This document shows positions 9,740 to 19,649 of a DNA stretch of 64,000 nt, piece by piece. The stretch is from Typha latifolia. Its lineage: Eukaryota > Streptophyta > Magnoliopsida > Poales > Typhaceae. The position numbers were made by a program, and so were the translations under genes. The DNA is taken from assembly GCA_019914945.1 (NCBI GenBank), contig CM034099.1, positions 10,801,001-10,865,000 of the forward strand. Reading direction: 5' to 3'. The first letter of the stretch is position 1, and the number at the start of each line of letters is the position of its first letter. The notes beneath the pieces are model-generated. The model was not told where the DNA came from, ran no database searches, and saw only the letters and a program-made list of their open reading frames with translations.

Positions 9740-11339
9740 TGTGACTAAAGTTTACCTTTGGTGCCGTTGACGATTCACCAGTTTGTAGATTCACCTTCAG
9801 TTTAGAAGCATTCATTCAGGATTGCTTAATAAATGCAGTTGATGACTTCAAATATTCTTCCTTTTGTATACCAGCAGAAACGAAGACAGTTTTATTCAAA
9901 TATTCTTCCTTTTCCAGAGAACTGAGCCTTTAGAATCTCGTCAAGTTTGTTCTTCTCTTTTAGAAATGTCACTTCCTTATGCAATTGCTCTAGTTCAATT
10001 TCATCAGCCTTCATTTTATTTTTTGCATTGTGAAGTTATTTAGAAATGTCATTGACACGTTCAAGTTCCAATTTGTACTTCTCCTCAAATTGAATTCTTT
10101 CTAGTTCGATTACCTTGAGTCGTTGAAGTAGTCTAAGATTGCTTTTCTTGAGTTTAAACGACTTTAGGTACAGGTCATTATATGCCTTTTGAATTTTAGA
10201 TTCATCTTCCTCAGCTGGTAACATATCCTAATCATCTGTACTATCAGTATCAAAAACAGAATCGATATTAAGTAGAGAAGAGGCAAAAGCAATAAAGTTT
10301 TCTTCGTCTTTTCCAGAATCATCATCAGATTCATCTAAGTCATCCCAAGTAAGTTTCATAGCTTTACCCTTCTTCTTAAGGCGATTAGGGCATTCTTGTG
10401 CTATGTGTCCAAAACCAGAACATTCAAAACATCGAAATTTATTCTCAGAATTCTTATTTTTCTGTTTGACACTGTTGTTGCTCACATCTATATTCGAACT
10501 CGCAGTATTCTTCTTTTTCACAAAGGCTTTGCTTTTCTCAAGTTTTTCAGCATTCAACTTGTTTGGCTTCCGAAAAAATTTATTAAACTTTTTGACGAAC
10601 ATGTCCAACATCTCAACATCTAAATCACCTTCATCATCAAACTCCTCTATAATTTGTTCAACTGTGGATAGAGTAATCCATTTGGACTTCCTCGGTTTTG
10701 AAAGACTGGACTCAAATGTTTGTAGATTTCCTACCAATTGTTCAACTTTCATAGAATCGATGTCCTTATTTTCCTCGATAGTGATAACTTTCGCCTGAAA
10801 CATCTCTGGAAGAGACCTAAGGATCTTACAGACAATTATGTTTTCAGGGAAATTTTCTCTCCTAGGTTGAAACTGGAGTTGACTATATCACTCGGCTTTG
10901 CATAGAACTCATCAAATGTCTCATTATCCTCCATACGTAGAGTTTCAAAACTAGTAGTCAACCTCTGAAGTTTAGAAAGTTTTACAGCCATAGTTCCTTC
11001 GTGAGTAGTTTCTAAGACCATCCAAGCTTATTTTGCTATCTAACAAGTAGAAATTCTTCTAAATTCTTTCGAGGAAACACAACTAAAAATTGCATTTATT
11101 GCCTTGCTATTCCATCCAACTTTTTTATAGTCTAACCTATCCCATGACTCTATCGGTTTATCAACAAGTTTATCATCCACCATGTACATTGGTGGACTCC
11201 AACCGTTCACAACGGCAAACCATACACGTTCATCTATAGACTTCAAGTAAGCTCTTATCTTAGCTTTCCAATATTCATAATTTGATCCATCTAGGATAGG
11301 AGGTCTAATAGATGATGGTCCATCTCTATGAAAATCCAT
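9740..11339 (-). pseudogene. copia-2 Gag region
   Basis: Gag starts at the ATG at 11339 (MDFHRDGPSSIRPPILDG, then NYEYWKAKIRAYL), the N-terminal form usual in SIRE-like copia Gag. A helical part follows (about 10836-11021), then 10228-10803 with a zinc knuckle CFECSGFGHIAQEC and an acidic tail (LTWDDLDESDDDS), then a coiled-coil-like lysine/glutamate-rich stretch (10036-10224). Stops and frameshifts separate the blocks. The start lies about 50 bp inside the 5' LTR, after a PBS. Confidence 0.85.
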
Positions 11340-11372
11340 GCCTATCTGATCTCTCTCAAAGTGTGAGAGAAC

Positions 11373-11386
11373 CTGCTCTGATACTA
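11373..11386 (-). other. copia-2 primer-binding site
   Basis: On the minus strand the LTR end ...TTTTTCA is followed by ATTAGTATCAGAGC, one mismatch from TTGGTATCAGAGC, complementary to the 3' end of initiator tRNA-Met. Copy B has TTGGTATCGGAAGC here. Confidence 0.7.
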
Positions 11387-11388
11387 AT

Positions 11389-12466
11389 TGAAAAACTCCT
11401 AGACACAAGTATGTATCTAAATACTAGGCAATGATATCACTCGTTCGCTTAAGTAAAAGTCCGTAGAAATATTAAGAACGAAAGTAGAGATGAACGCCAA
11501 GATTTTAACGTGGAAAAACTCAAACGGGAAAAAACCACGGATCCAAACTCGGATCAAAACCAATCACTAGAATAGTAGCAGTTACAAGACTGACTCACAA
11601 AACAACCCGTCGATCCAAACTACTTTGTTCCTCTCAGTCTTACTCGCTAGAACTCACGATTCACTGCTTCTCGTGATTGAAGTCCAACCTCAGTAGCCCT
11701 CGAGATTGATCTTTCGTTTAGATAACCCTTAAGACAAAAGATTAACTTTTAATGATGAGTGGAACCTTGTTAGTTGAAGAACTGATGTAGCCTCAAGAAG
11801 TCTCCTTCAATAATGCTTCTTCAACCACCCTAGAGATAGGGAATCACAATCCTTATATATGATCTCCAAGTTAGAGCCAAATCCAAGTCTTATCCGTACT
11901 CACGAAAGTCCAATTTCATCAAACTTCGTTGGTGCGTTCGAACGCGGCCCGGGTGCGTTCAAACGGCATGACTTGATCTCAGGTGCATTCGAACGGGCCA
12001 GAGTGCATTCGAACGCGACAGCTTGAATTCTTTAGGTTGCGTTCGAATGCGTTTATGAACGCAGCTCTCAGTCTGTGTGAACGCAGTACTCGCGTTCGAA
12101 CGCGTTTGTGAACGCGGCTCTCTGTCTGTGTGAACGTAGTACCCATGTTCGAACGCGTTTGTGAACGCGGCTCTCTGTCTGTGTAAACGCAGATTCTGCG
12201 TTCAAACGCGTTTGTGAACACGACTCTCTATCTATGTGAACGCAGTACCCGCGTTCGAACGCGTTTGTGAACGTGGCTTTATGTCTGTGTGAACATAGAT
12301 TCCATGTTCAAACGCATGTGTGAACGCGGTGTGAACTCAACGGCTTTTCTCCAATAATCTTGCAATTCTTCAAACCAGAGATATTCTAGACTTGTGTAAA
12401 GCTCATATACATGAAAAAATACACTTAGAATATTTTGTACACAATTGCCAACAAATAAAAACCTAA
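11389..12466 (-). mobile_element. copia-2 5' LTR (F2)
   Basis: Plus-strand start TGAAAAACTCCTAG; right end ...ATAAAAACCTAA, where relatives end CCTAACA, so the last bases are changed or lost. It matches the solo LTR at 37075-38334 throughout and contains a 53-bp TTCGAA minisatellite. The junction at 12467 runs straight into gypsy gag sequence. Confidence 0.85.
12039..12335. repeat. 53-bp LTR minisatellite with TTCGAA palindromes
   Basis: About five and a half units of period 53. Each has GCGTTCGAACGCGTTTGTGA, then CGCGGCTCTCTGTCTGTGTG and a variable end. The GCGTTCGAACGC core is a perfect 12-bp palindrome. Single-base changes show the units have diverged. Confidence 0.9.
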
Positions 12467-12479
12467 AAGAAGGTCTCAA

Positions 12480-13330
12480 ATGTGGTCATGGTCTAGTACT
12501 CACAGCCGCTATTTTTGAACCTACAGAATTTCTAGCTGGCGTTCTAAGTGCAAACTGCCCATCTCGGTTGTCCGAATTAGTTTTTACTGTCATCTTAAGA
12601 GCCTTATAGTTTTTCTCCATCCTCATGGCCTTCTCAAAGGCCTTCTCAAGAGTAGTAGGACAAAGAGCACAAATATCTACTTGTATCTCCTCTCGTAGCC
12701 TTGAAATAAATGTGCTAATCAATGTTGGTTCGGGCCAAGGTGGCTCACAACGACTACTAACTCTTTCAAATTCTGCCTAGTACTCCAATACGGTTGTCCT
12801 CTGAACCATCTTGCTTAATGTGGCAGCAAAATCTTCATATGTCGCTATCCCAAATCTGCGTATAATCCTCTTACAAAAGTTAGCCCAACCAATAAATCCT
12901 CCTCCACGAATAACCGATCTATACTAATGCAATGTCGTTCCTTAGAGTGAAAGTTTGTCATCTAGACTTTTGTGTCCTCCGCTGTCTCTTGACAGTCAAA
13001 GTATTGTTCAACTTGAAACACCCAATCCGTTGCATTACCGCCTTGGAATTTTGAAAAGTCCAAGCATACGGTTCTCCCTTGAATAGCATTGTCGAGTTTG
13101 CGAAAGATCCTTGGTTCAGGTCTAAACCTATATACATGTTGATCACCTTCTCTAAATCCTAGAGCACGTCCATCACCATTATAGGCATAGGTAAGAGGAG
13201 ATTATTGACATTCACATGACGCACCTGGACTTGTGGGTATCAGTTCAATAAGGCTCCACTGCTGGTCTCCTTGAAATCCAATCCGCAACGATTTTGGACT
13301 CAATGAAGCATGAAACTTCTAAAAGAATCT
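12480..13330 (-). pseudogene. Gypsy gag fragment
   Basis: Minus strand. From the 5' side: LDLNQGSFAKLDNAIQGRTV, DFSKFQGGNATDWVFQVEQY and, after several stops, STFISRLREEIQVDI and CPTTLEKAFEKAMRMEKNY. The same blocks occur in the gypsy element at 40130-40700 (FQVEQYFDYQ; LRDEIQAEVHALCPTTLEEA), so this is the Gag middle domain of a related element. It is broken by stops and ends at 12467 against the copia-2 LTR. Confidence 0.75.
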
Positions 13331-13349
13331 GCGAACAATCTAACCAATA

Positions 13350-13988
13350 GATCCTCCTAAATTTTGGATATGTTGTTGCTCTTAAAGAGAGCTTTTGAAC
13401 AAATCTAAGATCACAGAATTCAAACGGTTAGATCTCAAGATATTGACCAAACAGTGGCTGAAAGTCAATTAGATCCTAGCTTGATAGCCCTCCAATAGCA
13501 AGATGGATGCTAGGTTTAGTTCTTGGTAGGAAGGGGGAGAAGTTGTAGAAGAGGGAGGTTCGAAGCTAGAAGAGGCTGACCAAAGACGTGGGCGGTGGAA
13601 GAAGGGATGTGGGAGAGGGTGTCAATAGCTAGAGACAAGTAGAGGAGGAGATAAAGGCCAAAGCCAATTCCAATATCATCATCATCGTACTCTAATTAGG
13701 GTTTTCTCCACATATATATAGAGAGTCACCCTAGGGACTCATCAACTAAAACAATTCTAACAAATCCTAACAAATCAGTAACTAAGTTAAAATCCTAACA
13801 AACTTCTCGGATTAACCCTTTGTTTCGTCGCTTATTTATAGTAGTAGAGTCATAGCAAATCGGATCTAGTTTGCCCGATTAGACTTCCATTCGCTTTAAT
13901 TTAAAATTAAAAATAACAATCAAACTAATTAACTAGACTTGACTCAACTCAACCTAACTAACTCGACCCTCGTAATCAGATCATAACA
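13350..13988 (-). mobile_element. Gypsy LTR-like sequence (minus)
   Basis: The right end reads ATCATAACA, so the minus strand begins TGTTATGAT. The outermost 170 bp or so match 16740-16900 and, more weakly, 33300-33470 (shared ATTAGACTTCCATTCGC, ACTTGACTCAACTCAACC, GTCGGAT-like blocks). A minus-strand TATA box (CTCTATATATATG) lies near 13718. The inner edge next to the gag fragment is not defined. Confidence 0.5.
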
Positions 13989-16075
13989 TTCCGCTATGCT
14001 TGCGATACCTTATCTCAAGGTGACTAATTCCTAACGTCCTTGCTCTCATAGAGTCGATCACGCCAATTAGTGGACTTAGGTTCATCCTCTTTGAGCCCAC
14101 CAAGGAACATGACATTGGCTAGCTGGCCCTTGCATTTATTGTCAGTGGTAAAACGGTCATCACATTAGAAGCACAAGCCCTTCTTGTAGTCTTCCAAGTC
14201 AATTTGCACAAATTGGCGCATGATTTGTATAGGGTTTTAGTAGGTCATTTGTGCGAGCTAGGCTGGGTAAGTGTAGCCTCTAGCCTCTAGTGTACCCTAA
14301 GCCTCTAGTGCGAGCTAGGCTCGGTCGATCCAACTTGGACTCTATCAAAAGATCTCTTCAGAAGAGTGGGCCTCAAGGCTTAACCTTAGCCTAAATGTTA
14401 GGCCTAAGCCTACCGATGGTCGTGCTCTTTATGGGCCAAGTCTAACTAGTTGGTTACTTAATTGCGAGATCCATTCAAACTTCTCGTGGTAAGTTTAAAC
14501 TATTATTAACTAAGTTAGCTTAGTTAATGGCCTAGAAGTCCTCATACTCGATCAGACTAAATCGACCATCAACAAAATTTTAAGACTCCAATGATCTAGT
14601 TCATTCTGCCGACTAGTATCACTTGATCACCATGCCCTTCTACTAAGTAGGTTCAGTCCAGCGGGTCTTCTCTAGAAACTTTTGGAAAATCAAACTTGAT
14701 GGTTTCAGCTTGAATTCCACAATATGGCCCATCATAGCAAGCTGGTTGACCTTACGGTGGATGTTCGTCACGTGGGTCATAGCCCCACTGGTCTGGCTCA
14801 CGTTGTGCTCGGGTTGCATGTTGGTCCAATTTAGTCGGCTTATGTGAGCCCACCGAATCATTCAACCAGTCATCTTCAAGCTCGTACTTAGGCCTAAGGT
14901 CACGCTCATGAATCCAAAATTGACTTGTATGAGGTAATCAAACTAGTTAGCAAAAATTCGAGGTGCTATGTGATTTGTGCATTTCATCTTCTCCATGCAA
15001 ATGAGTTAACCCTAACAATAGGGTGCCGCCATAGGCTATTGTAGCCTTGGTGGTGGCTGGGTAGGGTAGTTAACCAGTGGCAGTCATCGCCCGATAGGTC
15101 CTCGTGGTGGGCGGAGCGACGGCGATCGATGATGGAATGCCAAAATTGAGCTTAGGCTAGATTTGATGTAACGACAGCCAATACAAGGCATCGGTGGGTC
15201 CATTAGCCCCCTAATGGCTATGGATAGGGCCCGAGGCCCCACCATAGTGGAGCCGCAGCAGCGGAAGCCTCAACAAAGCCACCCCGACAAAGGGGTAGCT
15301 AGCATTTGTGTTAACCATTTGGTTCGACAACCCGATTGTTGAGCGGCTATGGTAGCAACCATCGGCTTGTAGTTGAGCCAAGGAAGCCAGCCATGGCCAC
15401 CAGTGGCTGTGGAAGCATAGGACCTGCGGCCACCAGCCATAGGTTTGCTGCAACAATAATGGTCGTCGATGGTGGTTGTCCAACCAATGTTTGTGTGAAT
15501 TGCGGCCATGGTTTAGGTGCAAGTGGTTTGAGGATTGGAATGGACGTGACACTTTGGGGCTTCATACTTTCATGCAATTGTCGATGGAAAGCTACAGATT
15601 TTGGCCTTGCCTTCTCTTTGCGGGCCGGGAAGATAGCGATAGATTCATCGTGAGAGGGTGCTCCAAAGATCTCTATCGCAGCGGTGCAGGTCTGTAGTGG
15701 TGGAGGGTGCTCCACCATGCTTAGCTAGGGAAAGGGTCGTTGCGATAGTTTAGGACTTCCCTCCACCTCCCCTACGAGTGTCATCGCCTACCCATGGCTA
15801 GGCTCAGTTATGCCATCGCCTGCTACACTGGTGGTGCAACGGGGTGGTGGGCAGCTAGTAGGGCCTTTGCCAAGGCCTAAATTGAGTCCTTGAGGGAGGT
15901 TTACATCTACTTCAATTTGGCTAAAAATTCTAAATATCATTTTCGTCCACACTAGTGGCTCATCATTGACAGTTGCTGGTGTCGGTAGTGGCATCGAAGA
16001 AACTACCACAATGACAGAGATTAGTTCTTATTTTTTTCTCATTTGCCTTCCTTGATCTCGTGTTAACCATCGGCT
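13989..16075 (-). pseudogene. Gypsy gag-only internal region (minus), decayed
   Basis: Lies between two related LTR-like ends and is only about 2 kb. Near 14110-14190 the minus strand reads GLCF-stop-CDDRFTTDNKCKGQL, a gypsy zinc knuckle, followed by a Gag-like tail. Upstream (15200-16010) there are proline-rich, broken frames consistent with a Gag N-terminus, but these are weak. No protease, RT or integrase sequence was found, so if it is one element it is non-autonomous. Low-complexity duplications (AGCCTCTAG) occur at 14275-14310. Confidence 0.45.
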
Positions 16076-16900
16076 GAGGAATGACGACTCTGGTACCAAC
16101 AATACGAACCAGATCTAGATTGATATGTTTCTAAAAAAATTATGATATTTTTATAGTTAGTAGGCTGACGAGTTATGGTTCTTTTGACTCTAATTTTTTG
16201 TGATTTCGAGATTGGAGTGAAAAGTTAAAATTAAAATAGTGAAAAAAGGTTGAAATTGGATAGATTTGTAATTATCTGATATTGTGTTGGTCATCATAGA
16301 ATGACAGATGGCTAAGGGTGGTGAGGGACGATTGTAAAATATGGTGGCTCATGGAGAATGACCACTCTGGTACCAACAATATGAACCAGATCTAGATTGA
16401 TATGTTTGTAATTTATTGTGATTCCGAGGTTGGAGTGAAAAGTTAAAATTAAAATAGTGAAGGAATGTTGAAATTAGATAGATTTGTAATTATCTGATAT
16501 TGTGGTGGTCATCAAAGAATGACATATGGCTAAGGGTGGTGAGGGACGACTGTAAAGTATGGTGGCTCGTGGAGAAAGACGGTGGCTAGTGTTTGGGAGC
16601 TTGTGAGTGTTCTAGAGATAAGATCTACTCCCATGAAGATAAAGATGATCCAATGGCTATGATAAAAGATAGAGACAATATAATAAATTGACTGAACTCA
16701 ATATTCATTCCACATTCCAAAATAATCTTTGACCTCTCATATTTGTAGGAGTAGTGTTATAGCGGGTCGGATCTAATTTGCCCTATTAGACTTACATCCG
16801 CTTTAATTAAAAATTTAAAATAGTAATCAAAATCAACTAACTAGACTTGATTTGATTTGACCTAACTGACTTGATCCTCATGGTCGGATTATAATACAAA
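16076..16900 (-). mobile_element. LTR-like sequence with 277-bp internal duplication
   Basis: The right part (16740-16900) matches the LTR end at 13830-13988. The left part contains two imperfect copies of a 277-bp unit, about 16075-16351 and 16352-16590. Each starts near CTCTGGTACCAACAAT, whose reverse complement TTGGTACCAGAG resembles a primer-binding site with one or two mismatches. Copy B ends within this feature. Confidence 0.5.
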
Positions 16901-18252
16901 TGTGGCGCGTCAAAGAGAAGATGATGCCAATGAAGCGTTGAAGTGAAGATGCACTCTTAGTGATGCGTCACAAGGAAGACGATGAAAGAAGGTGAAAGGT
17001 CTTGAAACAAGCACAACTTTCATGGGAAGTTATGTCATTAAAACTCTAGATTAAAGGTGGGATAAGTCATTTAATATTCCCACACTACTATTTAATATAA
17101 TACACTCACACTCAATTTGACAAAACTATATTTATAAAAGATGGTGTAGTTTTAATGAAAGAAAGGTGTTGCGATGGTTTTAACAGAACTACCATTTACC
17201 AATATTTTGAAAGTGTTGGCAAATGAATGCAATGCTGTGAAATTTTAATTGCCGCAAGAAAATGTCGGAATTGCTTTTGATTAATCTCGACATTTTTTTT
17301 AAAGTGTCGTTAAGTTAGCATTTGATGTAGGAATTATCACTTTTTGCTCATATTTTTTGTAAAATTCTACTAATTATTAGAAAGTGTAGGCATATATATA
17401 TACATTACCTATATTTTGTGACATAAATTTGAAATTTTCTTGATCATACTCAATCATGGTTATACAAACAATTCGATTGCACAACTCTGATCCTACGAAA
17501 AAGCAAAAGTTAAACCATATTTTATTATCATCCTCTGACTTTTAACTAGCTCTTTAGCTCTGTATCAAAATGTTGATAGGGAAAATATGCGCTTATTGGC
17601 ATTCTTTCCTCTAAATAGAGTTATTTGGTTATAGATTGAGCAAGTCAGTCACCAATTCGACCTGGCTCGAATTTAGGCAAGCTGACCCAAGCTTATATTA
17701 TTAACTCACTCAAGCTCGACTTATTTACATCATTATGAGGATCGGGATACGAGCAAGTCACATAAAAATATAGTTACTATATATATATATATTGAATTTA
17801 TATAGCTGAGCCTGAGGGAGTCCATTTGTACTCAGGCTTCGCTCGAAATCACTTTTGAGCTTGAATTTTGCGCTCGATCACTCGCTCATTTATTTTGACA
17901 GCAGTAAGATAATAAGTTTGGGAGATAAATAACTTGTGAAAAATCCTACCATTGGCCATTTCTTTTATCTTCTTTAGAAAACAGCGTTTCTGGTCGATCT
18001 CATCAACCGATGTGGAAATACGGAACATCAATAAGGACGAGTATTCAAGAACCTAATGATCTTATTTCATTTAATGAAATACCAATATTCACCTCGAAAG
18101 AAGAAAAAAGATTTCAAAAGCTTATTCAGATTCAACACTTAACAACAAACACAGCAATCCAAAGGAGAAGGAATGAAAGAAAAGGAGAGCAAACCAGTCG
18201 AAAATGAAACAACATTTGCTTATTCTCTTGCTACAGAATCTGCTAATCGAAT
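16901..18252. other. Intergenic, AT-rich
   Basis: No coding sequence recognised. It contains a short TA-rich run at 17776-17791 and the region downstream of the peroxidase stop. Nothing else could be assigned. Confidence 0.5.
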
Positions 18253-19537
18253 CTAGTTTGGGAATCTACAATCCCGTCGGATCTCTCCATTCGCAGCTGT
18301 TTTCACCCCGATCCTCCCAAGTTTACCCATGGCGGTTGTAAATGCGTTGAAGAAAGCTTGCTGGTTCCCAGCAAACAAGTTGACGGTGTTGCGCGATCGT
18401 GGATCAGTAAACAGGACTTGATCGGAGGCAAGTAGCCCCATGCCTCGCTGGAGATTCTGGAAGTAAGCATTGTCAAACCTGGCCGGAGTAGTTCCATCCA
18501 AGAAGGCAAATGCAGCGGGGCTAAAAACTCTCGGGCATGTCCGTTGTAGTTGGAAGACGAATCCAGGATTCATGGAGGGATCTGTTGGTCTGTTTGGTGC
18601 GTAATTGTAAAGCCTATCAATGAAACTCGGACAACCAGCGGCACCGATAGTATGAGCCCCTGATCATGCATGGATCAATATGTTAGCAATAATTCCTACC
18701 TTTTAATGTTTATGTAGATGTACATCAACATATATTTGGAGTGTAACACAAATGTGCTGAAAATTTTTACCAGATAGAGCAATCATGTCGGTCTGTGTTA
18801 GACCAAAGGCACCAAACATAGCATTAAGTCGATCCAAATTGGCGTCAACGTGAGGGAGAACAACACTGGATCTCGTGGATATCCTACCGTCGTACCTTCC
18901 AAGCTCGACAGGATAGAATGGTCCTCCACTCTGCGACAAGTGTTCCACAGGTGTATCAAATATCAACAATCGGACGTAGGAGCTAGCTCGTCAAACAGAT
19001 AAGTCTTAATAACTTTTTGAGTCTTTTGATCGTTACCAGGACAACTGCATCTCTAGCTGCAATGGCAATGATATCGGCACAAGACACCTTGTTCCTGCAC
19101 TGGGGATTACTGTCAACAGCGGCCTTAGCTGCCAAAATTACATCAAACCCTTCTGGTTTCAGCGTCATATCTTCCGGGCTGCGCCACTCGTCGTCTGCAT
19201 TTGGCGAGATGATCATAACCGACGCGTCGCAGCCCTGCATGCATGTCATAATCATCTCTCTGTCCTTATATGATTGATAACCGTAAATAAACAGCTGAAA
19301 CAAAAAGGAAATTTCACGTACCCTGACGAAGCAATCATGGAACAAGAGTCTCAGGGCAGCAGGTGCGGCGATGGGAGTCTGTTGCATCTTCCGAATGACG
19401 GCTCCACGGACTACGGACTCTACATTGGGACAGATGTTGGCGTAGTAGTTCTGCCTCAGTTGTGCAGTAGCTGTGGGTGGTGAGATGACGAGAGAAAGAA
19501 GAAGCAAGGAGAGAAGGGAGACATGGAAGTTATACAT
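18253..19537 (-). CDS. Class III secretory peroxidase, four exons
   Basis: Haem peroxidase that oxidises phenolic substrates with H2O2 in the cell wall or apoplast (lignin and suberin formation, stress). Exons on the minus strand: 19537-19322, 19234-19037, 18930-18771 and 18659-18253; all introns are GT-AG, and the joined frame is 326 codons, the usual length. Residues 1-25 form a signal peptide ending TATA|QLRQ. Distal haem site [16 protein letters not shown] (Arg, His) spans exons 1-2; [19 protein letters not shown] ends exon 2; [12 protein letters not shown] is in exon 3; proximal haem ligand GAHTIG spans exons 3-4; the C-terminus is [20 protein letters not shown] ... GEIRRDC. The eight structural cysteines appear present. 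The pattern is close to Arabidopsis PRX45/PRX73-type enzymes from memory. The loop after RISTRSSVV is a few residues short. It looks intact and is the only clear host gene here. Confidence 0.93.
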
Positions 19538-19618
19538 AGCAAGCTAGTTTGGTTTGTTGCTCTGGAGCTCAATAGCTTTCCTGTAGTTTGAGTGATGAGA
19601 TTAAGATAGCTGTGTTTT

Positions 19619-19630
19619 AGTTTATATAGA
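19619..19630 (-). promoter_or_regulatory. Peroxidase TATA box
   Basis: Minus strand CTCTATATAAAC lies about 85-95 bp before the peroxidase ATG at 19537, the normal place for a plant TATA box with a leader of 50-60 bases. No stops or other genes intervene. Confidence 0.65.
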
Positions 19631-19649
19631 GCTCAAATGATGCTACAGG

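Larger units (their letters stand above)
1..16535. repeat. Large direct duplication, copy A
   Basis: The stretch is repeated almost base for base at 47479-64000 in the same orientation. The offset drifts from 47,478 at the left edge to 47,465 at the right, so the copies differ by only a few small indels net. Identity begins at the first base of the window, so the true left edge lies outside it. Every nested insertion inside copy A (solo LTRs at 914, 2643 and 7870) is present at the matching place in copy B, so the duplication is younger than all of them, or is an assembly artefact. Confidence 0.95.

Noticed and set aside
10403..10798. Plus-strand frame of 131 codons
   Set aside because: Antisense shadow of copia-2 Gag, whose zinc knuckle and acidic tail are on the minus strand.
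12460..12475. Target duplication for the copia-2 5' LTR
   Set aside because: The right end lacks the expected CA and the 3' LTR is missing, so no pair can be compared.
15200..15720. Several frames of 100-123 codons on both strands
   Set aside because: Compositional (GC-rich, CCA/GGT-rich) openness in a decayed gag region; no domain motif and both strands are open.
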